Positions 49,553 through 58,288 are shown, numbered from the stretch's first letter. The stretch: 64,000 nt of DNA from Flavonifractor sp. AGMB03687 (GCF_017811815.1 NZ_JADKZI010000001.1:1-64000); one strand, 5' to 3'. Notes: generated by a model not told the origin, from the letters alone. Numbers and translations: made by a program.

Positions 49553-52444
49553 ATGCTCCTGGGTGAGGAGGCTGCTGAGAAGCTGACCACCAACTACAGC
49601 ATTTTCAGCGATGTTCCCGCCAGCCGCTGGTCCGCCCCCTACATCAGCTACTGCGTGAACCTGGGCATCCTGGCTGGCGACGGCGCCGGCCACTTCTATC
49701 CCGAAGGCAAGCTGACCGGCGTTGCTTTCGCCAAGATGCTGATGGTCTGCCTGGGCTACTCCGCTGAGCGCGAGCACTATGTGGGCAACAACTGGGAGAT
49801 CAACGTGTCCGCCGCTGCCATCGCTGCCGGCGTGGCTCCCAAGGGCCTGGACCTGTCCAAGGAGCTGTCCCGTCAGGACGCTGCTCAGATGGCCTTCAAC
49901 ACCCTGCAGGCCACCATGGTTGAGTACCTGAACGACAACACCATCATCATCGGCAACACCACCGTGTCCACCGTGGGCAAGGCCACTGCTGTGAAGCAGT
50001 CCCCCTACACCGACACCATGGACACCGAGAACCTGCAGTTCGCTGAGAAGTACTTCAGCGGCCTGAAGAAGGTTCCCGCCACCGACGCTTTTGAGCGTCC
50101 CGCTATCAGCTGGCGTTACAATGCCAAGCTGGTCGGCACCTACACCCTGGATTCCGACCTGACCTACACCACTGGTGTGGAGCTGAGCGAGATCTACGCT
50201 GATCTGGGCCTGTCCAAGGCCAAGGCCACCAACGGCTTCTACATTGACGGTAAGTCTCAGAATGCTGTGACTCTGGCCAAGAACGACGACACCACCATCG
50301 GTGGCAACGGCGTTCTGACTCAGGTCTGGTACGACGAGCATGAGGATGGCACCAGCACTCTGACCATCACCGAGATCAACACCTATGTTGCCAAGATTAA
50401 CAGCGTTGCCAAGGCCACCAGCAGCTCTGACCGCTATGTGACCCTGAATGCGCTGCGGAATCCCGGCACTCTGAACAACAAGTACGTGACCGAGAACTTT
50501 GCCGTCAATGATCTGGTGACCTACACCGCTGCTTGGAACGGCACTCGTTACGACATCCAGAGCGTTGAGCTGCTGGAGAAGAACACCACCGGCCTGCTGA
50601 CCGAGTGGAAGGGCGGCAACATCTATGTTCCCGGCGAGAAGGGCACCAGCAATGCCAACTTCACCGTGGACGGCACCAACTATAAGTACAGCACCAACTA
50701 CTACATTGCTGACGAGAACGGTGCCAGCATCCGCATCTCCGACTTTACCGTGAACAAGTCTGAGGTCAATGTCTACCTGGATCAGTATGGCTATGCCATC
50801 TATGTGTCCGGCGTTGAGTCTCCCAAGAACTATGCCGCCGTTATCGGTGTTGGTTCTTCCAACCAGTACGGCGATGAGACCAAGGGCGTGACCCTGCTGC
50901 TGCCCGATGGCACTCAGAAGACCGTCACCGCCAAGATGGACAACTGGTCCAATCTGACTAACGCTACCGGTCCTTCTTACAACATGGTCACCGATGCTAC
51001 CGCTGATATCGTCACTTACACCGTGGACGACAATGGCGTGTACAAGCTGACTCTGGCTGGCACCAACGGCAAGTACAACAGCACCGCTTACAATGCTGCC
51101 GATGAGGTGGTCTTTGTCAACGGTAAGTCTCAGTTCATCCTGGATCACAACCACGATGACGTGTACACCGATTCTCTGGATAAGGTCCTGTACACCACCA
51201 GCGAGACCGTCTTTATGGTGGCTACTCCCAAGGCTGGCGGCGGCCAGAACTACAATGTGTATGTTGGCTACAACAACATGCCCAGCATTGACCCCAATGT
51301 TCCCACCACCGGTATTGCCTATGTGACCAACAGCTACTATGCCAACCAGATTGATGTGGTCTACATCTCCACCACTCAGCTGGCCGGTATCGCCGGTGTC
51401 GACACCTTCTTCGTGAAGGACGGCTCCAACATCATCACTGACAGCACTGGTAAGTACTATGTCTTCCCCGCTATCGTGGACGGCAAGGAGACCACCATCA
51501 AGATCGATGCTGAGACTGTGGCTGATTGGAACATGGACGGTTCTGTTCCCACCACCGAGAAGCTGGTTGGCGCTGCCAAGGGCATGTATGCCATTGACAA
51601 TGTCACCATGAACAGCAACGGCATCATCACCGGTTGTGCTGTGAGAAACAACACCTACTTTGCCGCTTCCGCTGGTACCGCTGGTACCGTGGCTGCCAAT
51701 GGTGTGGTTCTGGGTATCGGCTCCAACAAGAATACCGCTACCTACTGGGCCTACAACAGCAACACCAAGGTCTACTACGTGAGCGAGGACTTCAAGACCA
51801 TCTCCATCTCCAGCGTTGAGGCTGTGATCACTGACGCCAACGATCTGGTTTACGCTGCCTATGACAGCGCCAACAAGGTTCTGACTGACGTGGTTATCGT
51901 TGAGGTTCCCGATCAGACCACCCCGACCTACACTGTGAATGTTGCTGGCTGCTCCGGCATTGCTTGGGTCAACAAGGTTGACGGCACCCACTACACTGGC
52001 GACGCTGGCACTGTCCAGGAAGGCAAGAACTTCCAGTTCAAGCTGGATATCGTTGACCCCACTAAGGCTCTTGTCTCTGTCAAGGTGGGCGATACCGTTC
52101 TGACTCCCGATGCCAACGGTGTGTACACTGTTGCCAACGTTACCGCTAATACCACCGTCAATGTTACCTTCTCCACTAAGGTGACCCTGACCTTTAAGAC
52201 TGGCTCTGACAGTGCTATGGTCTCTGTGAACGGCGGCGAGTACAAGCTGGTCGACGCTCTCGGCACTGACGACTATCAGGTCGTTGTTGCTCAGGGCAGC
52301 ACCGTGACTCTGCAGATCCTGCCCGCTTCCGGCAAGACTGTGAGCAGCGTGACCTCCACTGGTAACTTTGTGAGCGGTACCGGCAATACTCAGACTATCA
52401 TTGCCAACGCTACTGCTGATGTTACCATCACTTATGCTCCCTAA
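49319..52444 (+). CDS. S-layer homology (SLH) surface protein 1
   Basis: The 1041-residue secreted protein has a signal peptide (MRNLKRVLSLALAALMLM, then GMMVVGAGAA-SKD) and three SLH domains: ~30-85 (DFTDADEIKNVEAVDVMVAL), ~90-145 (FSDVPASRWSAPYISY) and ~150-205 (NNWEINVSAAAIAAG). SLH domains anchor proteins to pyruvylated wall polymers. The rest is Thr/Asn/Val-rich beta sheet, ending in Ig-like repeats (VTLTFKTGSDS). Cysteine is nearly absent. The large size, codon bias and AAGGAGG site suggest an abundant S-layer-like protein. It shares its first ~270 residues (~88 percent) with the inverted paralogue at 53707-56883; the rest differs. Confidence 0.92.
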   Translation: MRNLKRVLSLALAALMLMGMMVVGAGAASKDFTDADEIKNVEAVDVMVALGVLEGGDKGDFQPNSILTREQAAKIICYMLLGEEAAEKLTTNYSIFSDVPASRWSAPYISYCVNLGILAGDGAGHFYPEGKLTGVAFAKMLMVCLGYSAEREHYVGNNWEINVSAAAIAAGVAPKGLDLSKELSRQDAAQMAFNTLQATMVEYLNDNTIIIGNTTVSTVGKATAVKQSPYTDTMDTENLQFAEKYFSGLKKVPATDAFERPAISWRYNAKLVGTYTLDSDLTYTTGVELSEIYADLGLSKAKATNGFYIDGKSQNAVTLAKNDDTTIGGNGVLTQVWYDEHEDGTSTLTITEINTYVAKINSVAKATSSSDRYVTLNALRNPGTLNNKYVTENFAVNDLVTYTAAWNGTRYDIQSVELLEKNTTGLLTEWKGGNIYVPGEKGTSNANFTVDGTNYKYSTNYYIADENGASIRISDFTVNKSEVNVYLDQYGYAIYVSGVESPKNYAAVIGVGSSNQYGDETKGVTLLLPDGTQKTVTAKMDNWSNLTNATGPSYNMVTDATADIVTYTVDDNGVYKLTLAGTNGKYNSTAYNAADEVVFVNGKSQFILDHNHDDVYTDSLDKVLYTTSETVFMVATPKAGGGQNYNVYVGYNNMPSIDPNVPTTGIAYVTNSYYANQIDVVYISTTQLAGIAGVDTFFVKDGSNIITDSTGKYYVFPAIVDGKETTIKIDAETVADWNMDGSVPTTEKLVGAAKGMYAIDNVTMNSNGIITGCAVRNNTYFAASAGTAGTVAANGVVLGIGSNKNTATYWAYNSNTKVYYVSEDFKTISISSVEAVITDANDLVYAAYDSANKVLTDVVIVEVPDQTTPTYTVNVAGCSGIAWVNKVDGTHYTGDAGTVQEGKNFQFKLDIVDPTKALVSVKVGDTVLTPDANGVYTVANVTANTTVNVTFSTKVTLTFKTGSDSAMVSVNGGEYKLVDALGTDDYQVVVAQGSTVTLQILPASGKTVSSVTSTGNFVSGTGNTQTIIANATADVTITYAP

Positions 52445-52472
52445 CGGTTAATTTCGTAAAGGGCATAACAAT

Positions 52473-52510
52473 AAAATCCCCCGGCTTATACGAGCCGGGG
52501 GATTTTTTAC
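52473..52510. terminator. Bidirectional terminator, SLH 1 / small protein
   Basis: AAAATCCCCCGGCT (52473-52486) pairs with 52493-52506, with T's on both strands. Confidence 0.88.
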
Positions 52511-53073
52511 ATCTCACCCCACAGGACAAACTGGTTTCCGGGCCATGGAAATCCACCTTTAAATACAATCTTATGAAACTCCAAAAAGAGGATTCCCGTG
52601 GGGTATATCATTGTACCATTGTAGGACTGAAGGGATACGAAGCGGTCAGCCCGAAAACCGGGGAACATGGTGATCCGGGGAGAATATGCCTCCCTTTGGC
52701 TGAAATCCGTGTTGGTCTGAAATAGGAAGAAGCCCTCCGATGAATTGATGTAAAGCCGAGACTGGGGCATGTCATATGCCATGCAGTCCAGATGCACTTT
52801 GTCCCATTTTGTCCAATCGACATCACTCAGGTCGATTTCAAAACTGGTGAGATACTCCGTGATATTGATCTCTTTCAGCTTGGTGAACCGGCTTTGAGTG
52901 GCCAGGGCGCGGACCTCGTCCAGTTCGGACTGCTCTGCCTTCCGGCTCACCCCCTCCGCCAGACTGTCCAGTGCCGTGTCGATCTTCTGGAGATCCTGGT
53001 TGAAGTCGGTGCGCAGGAACTTATCCTGGGGCTGCCATTGATGAAGCTGATAGTGTTCCGTATAGTCTGACAT
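52507..53073 (-). CDS. Small protein with tail-fibre-like N-terminus (A)
   Basis: The 188-residue protein shares its first ~40 residues (YxLHQWxPxDxFLRTDFN, then QDLxKIDTALDSLA) with the divergent gene at 53220-53651; the rest is unrelated. A coiled-coil-like segment follows (AEQSELDEVRALATQSR) and then a beta-rich C-terminus (RITMFPGFRADRFVSLQSYN). There is no signal peptide. The pattern of a fixed N-terminus and a variable C-terminus is like tail-fibre or surface-display families, but I do not recognise a known family. It has an AAGGAGG ribosome site and is the middle-left gene of the palindromic locus. Confidence 0.65.
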   Translation of the reverse strand: MSDYTEHYQLHQWQPQDKFLRTDFNQDLQKIDTALDSLAEGVSRKAEQSELDEVRALATQSRFTKLKEINITEYLTSFEIDLSDVDWTKWDKVHLDCMAYDMPQSRLYINSSEGFFLFQTNTDFSQREAYSPRITMFPGFRADRFVSLQSYNGTMIYPTGILFLEFHKIVFKGGFPWPGNQFVLWGEM

Positions 53074-53128
53074 ATAGATTCCTCCTTGTTTTGTCTCTTA
53101 CCCACCGGATGGGGGTAAGGGGCTTTTT

Positions 53129-53191
53129 GTTGCATCGGGAAGAAACGCGGGTTTTGCCCCGGTGCAACAGCAGCGCCTATAGTGGCAAAAC
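53129..53191. repeat. Nested inverted repeats at the locus centre
   Basis: GTTGCATCGGG (53129-53139) pairs with CCCGGTGCAAC (53158-53168, one mismatch), and GTTTTGCC (53151-53158) pairs with GGCAAAAC (53184-53191). They lie between the two divergent small genes, at the axis of the inverted locus. They could be operators for both genes or recombination sites. Confidence 0.4.
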
Positions 53192-53219
53192 GCCAAAGCT
53201 ACAACAAGGAGGAATGTAC

Positions 53220-53651
53220 ATGGCAAACTATACACCGAATTATCAGCTCCACCAGTGGGAACCGGAGGACCCCTTCCTGCGCACCGACTTCAACCAGGAT
53301 TTGTCCAAGATCGACACGGCCCTGGACAGCCTGGCGGACAAATCTGCCCTTCTAGAAACCGCTGTAGCTTTGTGCGGTAATTGTACAGTAGAGTATCACG
53401 TCTATATTGGAACTGGTACTGGTGCAGCAGTACATACTTTCAGTGCACTTCCATTGGTTATTTTTGTCTTTGATCAAGCGGGTATTTTCGTTACAGCAGG
53501 GCAAGGAATGCCCCGAGCACACATGCATAATATCAATGGAGTAGCTGCTCAATGGGGTACAAATTCGGTTACCCTTGCTTATGACGATGAAGCTTTTATG
53601 AATAATGCCGGGCAGAAATACATTGCAATAGGACTGATACATAATTCATAA
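53220..53651 (+). CDS. Small protein with tail-fibre-like N-terminus (B)
   Basis: The 143-residue protein shares its N-terminal ~40 residues with the gene at 52507-53073 and then diverges into a short beta-rich domain (TVEYHVYIGTGTGAAVHTFS ... IAIGLIHNS) that resembles receptor-binding tips in general terms only. From ~53380 the DNA is clearly more AT-rich than the first 130 bases, suggesting a module from elsewhere. The start is 53220: AGGAGG is one base from the first ATG but seven from the second. A strong terminator follows. Confidence 0.65.
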   Translation: MANYTPNYQLHQWEPEDPFLRTDFNQDLSKIDTALDSLADKSALLETAVALCGNCTVEYHVYIGTGTGAAVHTFSALPLVIFVFDQAGIFVTAGQGMPRAHMHNINGVAAQWGTNSVTLAYDDEAFMNNAGQKYIAIGLIHNS

Positions 53652-53654
53652 AGT

Positions 53655-53687
53655 AAAAAGGAGCCCCCGATTTGGGGGCTCCTTTTT
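53655..53687. terminator. Bidirectional terminator, small protein B / SLH 2
   Basis: AAAAAGGAGCCCCC (53655-53668) pairs perfectly with 53674-53687, loop GATTT. Confidence 0.9.
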
Positions 53688-53706
53688 GATGAACTATTCC
53701 AGGTAA

Positions 53707-56700
53707 TTACCAGGTGATAGTCAGAGTGCCGGGAACGGTAACGGTGCTAGCAAAGTTAATCTCGTAGGTACCAACCTTAGGATCGGTGGCACTGGGAGTC
53801 ACAGTGATGCTAGCGCCGGCCACGCCGCTAACGCTGAAGGAAACGCTGCTGAGGTTAGTAGTGGTGCAGGAGATGGTGCCGGTGATCTTGTAACCCTCGG
53901 CAGCCCAGTAAGTGCCGGTGGAAACGATCATGTTGGCACCAGCAGCGCGCTCGACCTTGACCAGGTAAGCGGTACGAACGGTGGCGGTGAAGGTGTAAGC
54001 ACGATCGCCCATCAGAGCAACATAGTTGCTGTTATTGGTCTTGTACTGATAGGTGTAACCAGCGTTCTTCAGACCCTCAATGGCCAGCTCATCCACGGTC
54101 TTGCCGCTGTTCACGCGGTCAATGACAAGCAGAGTACCAGTCTGGGCAGCGGGGTTCAGGGAGTTGACCACAGCGGACTCGGCAACACCATCGGTGGGAT
54201 CGATCACTTCGCCCTGAGCATCGGTATCAACAATGATTACGCTGGTGGCGATCTTGTTGCGATCCAGAGTGGCAATCAGAGTACCGTTGGCAACCTTGCC
54301 GCCGTTCTGCATGGCCTTGATGGCGGTATCGGTGTTGTCGAAGTAAGTCACCACAGTCTTGTCGTCAACGGTCTCCACCAGAGCGGTGGGGCACTTGTCG
54401 GCAACAGCAATGCCATTGGTAGCGTTGGTGGTGGTGTACAGAGTCCAGCCCTTCATGTTCAGGTTGGCATTGGTCAGAGTCTCATTGACAACAGAGTCAA
54501 CAGCAGCAACGTCGATGGTGACGGTGGAAGCACGATTCGCCTCAACCACGAAGCCGTTGGAGTCGAAGCCCAGAGTCAGCAGATCGCGCTTGTGGACATT
54601 CTTCAGAGCCACCAGGTCGCCCCACTCGCCGCGCTCACGGACGGTGGTCTCCACGCCGTTCATGATGCCCTTAACAGACCAGTAGTACAGGCCGTCGGTG
54701 TACTCCTCGTAGTTCACATCGCTGAGGGCGTAGAAAGTGTTCTCCACGCTGGCGGTGTCCTTGCCCACCACGATGGCGGCAACAACATAGCCGTTCTTGT
54801 AGATGGCATAAGCGCCCTCGCTGGCGGTGCCATTAAAAGCGGTACCATTGGGAATGTCCAGAGTCTTCTTGGCGTTGGTAGTGCTATAGACGGTCAGATC
54901 GGTGTTCTTGATGCCGGTGTTAACGGACTTCACCTTGTTGATGATGCCGCTGCCGGTCTGGCCACCCAGAGCCTTCAGGCCCACGGTGATGTACTGAGAA
55001 TCAGCGTTGCCGTAAGCAACCTGGCCACCAGCAATCTTGTTATCGCCAGCATCAGCATTCAGAGCGATATGCTGGCTATCGATGGTACCATTGCTGGAGT
55101 AGGTGGTCTGAGCCTGGTTGGCAACATAGGTCAGGGTGTACACGTTAGAAGAGTTGACAGTGTAGGAGTACCAGGTGTTCTCCAGAGCCTTGCCGCCATT
55201 GCCCACGATAGTGGTATTGTCCCATGCAACGCTGGCGGACTTAAAGGTGGACTTATCCACATTGACGGTGATGGTCTTCATGGTGCCGTCGGTGAAGATG
55301 GCAGTAGCCTCAGCAGTGGGATTGGCGGTGTTGTTCTGAGTGATGTTGTAGCCGGTGATGAACACGTAGGTGTTGGCATCCTCGACCAGTTCGATGCCGA
55401 TCAGGTTGTCATAGGCATCCAGGTACAGGTTGTAGGTAGCCTCAGCCAGGTTCTGATCGTCGTACTGATCCAGCACGCCGGTCTTGTACTGAGCGGAAGC
55501 AGCGTAAGCATAGGTAGTGCCGTCAGCAACAACCTTGGAGCCCTTGGAGAAGGCGCTCAGCTTGGTATCCTTAACAACCTCGGGAGCGCTGATGATCTCG
55601 ATGGCGTTGCCAGCGATGTTCACCAGGACGATGTCGCCGTCCTTCACGTTCTCGATGGCCAGATCCTCGCCCTTAACGACCATGGTAGAAACCTTGGTGG
55701 TGTCCAGAGCGTGGATCTTGTCGGCGTTGTTGTAGGAGTAGACCTGGAAGGCAACCTTGTCGGTCTTCTCGTTGTAGTCGGCAGTAGCAACAGCCAGGTA
55801 GGTGTTGATAATGGCGATGGTGATCTCGCCAGCATCGGAGTCCACATAGACCTCGGTCAGAACGCCGGTGTCAGTGTGAGCCAGATCGCGGTTGTTGGTC
55901 TTGACCAGCAGGTTCTTGGTGATGTCATCAACCTTGTAGCCGTCCACATAGACGTTGAGCTTGCACTCCTTGATGATGGAGGCGGTCAGAACATTGTACA
56001 GCTCCTTGCCGGTGACAGCGGTGGTGTAGGACTCAACCAGCAGGTCGGAGTCAACATAGGTGCCAACTTCCTTCTTGTCGTACACCCAGGTGTGGGCGGG
56101 ACGACCGAAGGCGTCGGTGTTGGCGTTCTTCTTCAGATTGCCGAAGTACTTCTCAGCAAACTGCAGGTTCTCGATACCCATGGTATCGGTGTAGGGGTAC
56201 TGCTTCACAGCGGAAGCCTTGCCGGTGGTGGAGATGATGGTCTCACCGCCGATGATGATGGTATTGTCGTTCAGGTACTCAACCATGGTGGCGCTCAGGG
56301 TGTTGAAAGCCATCTGGGCAGCGTCCTGACGGGACAGCTCCTTGGACAGGTCCAGAGCCTTGGGAGCCACGCCGGCAGCGATAGCAGCAGCGGAGACGTT
56401 GATCTCCCAGTTGTTGCCCACGAAGTTCTCACGCTCAGCGTTGTAGCCCAGAGCGACCATCAGCATCTTGGCGAAAGCAACGCCAGTCAGCTTGCCCTCG
56501 GGGAAGAAGTGGCCGTTGCCGTCGCCAGCCAGGATGCCCAGGTTCACGCAGTAGCTGATGTAGGGGGCAGACCAGCGGTTGGCAGGCACGTCGCTGAAGA
56601 TGCTGTAGTTGGTGGTCAGCTTCTCAGCGGACTCCTCACCCAGCAGCAGGTAGCAGATGATCTTGGCAGCCTGCTCACGGGTCAGGATGGAGTTGGGCTG

Positions 56701-56883
56701 GAAGTCGCCCTTATCGCCGCCCTCGAGCACACCGAGAGCGACCATAACGTCGACAGCCTCAACATTCTTGATTTCATCCGCATCGGTGAAATCCTTGCTC
56801 GCAGCGCCAGCGCCAACGACCATCATGCCCATGAGCATAAGAGCGGCCAGAGCCAGGCTGAGAACACGCTTGAGGTTTCTCAT
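53707..56883 (-). CDS. S-layer homology (SLH) surface protein 2
   Basis: The 1058-residue secreted protein is the inverted paralogue of SLH protein 1: same signal peptide, same RBS and leader, and three SLH domains (residues ~30-205). The first 78 residues are identical. From ~residue 270 the two share only composition: Thr/Val/Asn-rich beta structure with different order. The two are like two alternative S-layer subunits with a common anchor. The protein would sit on the wall by its N-terminus. GC-rich T-ending codons suggest high expression. Its 5' end faces the tyrosine recombinase 249 bases away. Confidence 0.92.
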   Translation of the reverse strand: MRNLKRVLSLALAALMLMGMMVVGAGAASKDFTDADEIKNVEAVDVMVALGVLEGGDKGDFQPNSILTREQAAKIICYLLLGEESAEKLTTNYSIFSDVPANRWSAPYISYCVNLGILAGDGNGHFFPEGKLTGVAFAKMLMVALGYNAERENFVGNNWEINVSAAAIAAGVAPKALDLSKELSRQDAAQMAFNTLSATMVEYLNDNTIIIGGETIISTTGKASAVKQYPYTDTMGIENLQFAEKYFGNLKKNANTDAFGRPAHTWVYDKKEVGTYVDSDLLVESYTTAVTGKELYNVLTASIIKECKLNVYVDGYKVDDITKNLLVKTNNRDLAHTDTGVLTEVYVDSDAGEITIAIINTYLAVATADYNEKTDKVAFQVYSYNNADKIHALDTTKVSTMVVKGEDLAIENVKDGDIVLVNIAGNAIEIISAPEVVKDTKLSAFSKGSKVVADGTTYAYAASAQYKTGVLDQYDDQNLAEATYNLYLDAYDNLIGIELVEDANTYVFITGYNITQNNTANPTAEATAIFTDGTMKTITVNVDKSTFKSASVAWDNTTIVGNGGKALENTWYSYTVNSSNVYTLTYVANQAQTTYSSNGTIDSQHIALNADAGDNKIAGGQVAYGNADSQYITVGLKALGGQTGSGIINKVKSVNTGIKNTDLTVYSTTNAKKTLDIPNGTAFNGTASEGAYAIYKNGYVVAAIVVGKDTASVENTFYALSDVNYEEYTDGLYYWSVKGIMNGVETTVRERGEWGDLVALKNVHKRDLLTLGFDSNGFVVEANRASTVTIDVAAVDSVVNETLTNANLNMKGWTLYTTTNATNGIAVADKCPTALVETVDDKTVVTYFDNTDTAIKAMQNGGKVANGTLIATLDRNKIATSVIIVDTDAQGEVIDPTDGVAESAVVNSLNPAAQTGTLLVIDRVNSGKTVDELAIEGLKNAGYTYQYKTNNSNYVALMGDRAYTFTATVRTAYLVKVERAAGANMIVSTGTYWAAEGYKITGTISCTTTNLSSVSFSVSGVAGASITVTPSATDPKVGTYEINFASTVTVPGTLTITW

Positions 56884-56925
56884 TTGGAATTCCTCCTTGT
56901 TTGATTTGACCAGGAAGAGGGAACA
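56650..56925 (-). repeat. Right copy of 276-bp near-identical inverted repeat
   Basis: Reverse complement of 49277-49552 (~2 mismatches by eye). It contains the RBS, signal peptide and first SLH domain of SLH protein 2. The two copies bound a ~7.1-kb segment that could invert by recombination between them. Confidence 0.8.
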
Positions 56926-56977
56926 AGTTGAAAGCAATCCTCCAACCCCTTGCACCACAAGACTTTTGGCGCCTTCA

Positions 56978-57005
56978 GGTGGCGACAGGTAACCGCCAGG
57001 TAGCC
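56978..57005 (-). repeat. GGCTACC-type repeats upstream of second SLH gene
   Basis: On the minus strand, GGCTACC (57005-56999), GGTTACC (56994-56988) and GCCACC (56983-56978) occur at 10-11 bp steps, equivalent to those at 49187-49214. Confidence 0.45.
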
Positions 57006-57131
57006 AAAAATCACCTAAAATCGGCTCATTTCCTCCCACCATGCAACCGTTGACGGCAGGCAAAAACCCTGACAAAATACAGTATACGCGCTAATTCGAC
57101 AATTCAACTGATGAGTATGGGAGGAACTGGA

Positions 57132-58274
57132 ATGGCGAGAAAGACGATCAAGAAAAACCTGGCCTATGATGATCAGAAGCAGCTGTACTACGTCTGCTTT
57201 AATTATGGCACCGACGCCGAGGGCCGCCGTGACCGGCGTGTGCGCACCTTCGCCGACCGGGCGGAAGCAGAAACTGCCCTGGAACAGTTCCAGGGCGGAC
57301 GGGGCAGGCGGCTCCCCTGCGATTGCAGCCGCCTCACCCTGGCGGAGTGGCTGGACTACTGGCTGGAGGAGGTCATCGCCCCCAACCGGGCTTACACCAC
57401 CTACTACTGCTACCGCTCCGTGATCAAAAACCATATCAACCCGGCGTTGGGCCGCATCCGGCTCAGGCAGCTGGAGGCCTGGCACATTCAGCGCTATTAC
57501 GCCCAGAAAATGCGGGAGGGGCGGCTGGACTCCAATAGTGTCCACAAGCACCACATTCTGCTCCACACCGCCCTCCAGCTGGCCTTCCGGCAAAAGATTT
57601 TGCGGGAAAACCCGGTGGAGCGAGTGGAGGCTCCCCGGGAGCACCCCACCCGGCAGTTCTACTACACCCCCGAGCAGCTGCGGGAACTGTTCCGGGAGGT
57701 GGAGGGCGATTGGCTGGAGCTGGTGGTCAAGCTGGGAGCCTACCTGGGCCTGCGGCGGGGGGAGATCTGCGGCCTGCGGTGGAGCGACATTGACTTTGAG
57801 CACTACGTCATCCGCATCCGGGTCACCCGCACCACCGCAGGGGACCGGGTGGTGGAAAAGGAGCCCAAGACCAAGAACTCCATCCGCACCCTGGGCATCG
57901 CCGGGCTGGAGGACCTGACCCGGCTGCTCCACGCCATCCGCCGGGAGCAGCTGGAGCAGGCCGCCGCCCGGGAGGATTACGTGGATAGCGGCTACGTCCT
58001 CACCGACGACAAGGGGGAGCCCAGGCATCCCAACATGGTCACCTGGGCATTCCGCACCTTTGTGGAGCGCCACGGGCTGCCCCCCATTACCGTCCACGGC
58101 CTGCGCCACACCTTCGCCAGCCTGGCCAACAGCGCCCGCATCCCGTTGCTGGACATTGGTAAGGCTTTGGGCCACAAGGATGTGTCCATCACCGGCCGGA
58201 TCTACACCCACATCTTTGACCAAACCCACCAGGAGGTACTCAACACCGTGGCCGCCCGCATTGAGGCAGGTTAA
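57132..58274 (+). CDS. Tyrosine recombinase (integrase family)
   Basis: The 380-residue protein has an N-terminal arm-binding domain (KKNLAYDDQKQLYYVCFNYG), a SAM-like core-binding domain (LTLAEWLDYWLEEVIAPNRA), and a catalytic domain with a complete set: Arg in YLGLRRGEICGLRWSD, Lys in EPKTKNSIR, HGLRHTF, His in LGHKDVS and Tyr in GRIYTHIFD. It belongs to the Tn916/phage integrase family. No other phage or conjugation gene and no tRNA is near. It starts divergently from SLH protein 2, GGGAGG seven bases from its ATG, so it is a strong candidate for an enzyme that inverts the SLH locus. Confidence 0.92.
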   Translation: MARKTIKKNLAYDDQKQLYYVCFNYGTDAEGRRDRRVRTFADRAEAETALEQFQGGRGRRLPCDCSRLTLAEWLDYWLEEVIAPNRAYTTYYCYRSVIKNHINPALGRIRLRQLEAWHIQRYYAQKMREGRLDSNSVHKHHILLHTALQLAFRQKILRENPVERVEAPREHPTRQFYYTPEQLRELFREVEGDWLELVVKLGAYLGLRRGEICGLRWSDIDFEHYVIRIRVTRTTAGDRVVEKEPKTKNSIRTLGIAGLEDLTRLLHAIRREQLEQAAAREDYVDSGYVLTDDKGEPRHPNMVTWAFRTFVERHGLPPITVHGLRHTFASLANSARIPLLDIGKALGHKDVSITGRIYTHIFDQTHQEVLNTVAARIEAG

Positions 58275-58288
58275 GGGGCAGAAAAGAC

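Noticed and set aside
49298-51991. An 897-residue reading frame on the minus strand of SLH gene 1, and a similar 770-residue one opposite SLH gene 2
   Set aside because: These are frames opposite highly biased GC-rich genes. Their products are Gly/Val/His-rich and repetitive, with no ribosome site.
52507-53651. A diversity-generating retroelement acting on the small proteins
   Set aside because: No reverse transcriptase gene and no template repeat with adenine-specific changes were found in the window.
49319-58274. A prophage remnant explaining the integrase and tail-like small proteins
   Set aside because: No terminase, portal, capsid, lysis or repressor gene and no tRNA attachment site is nearby, and the SLH genes are typical host genes.
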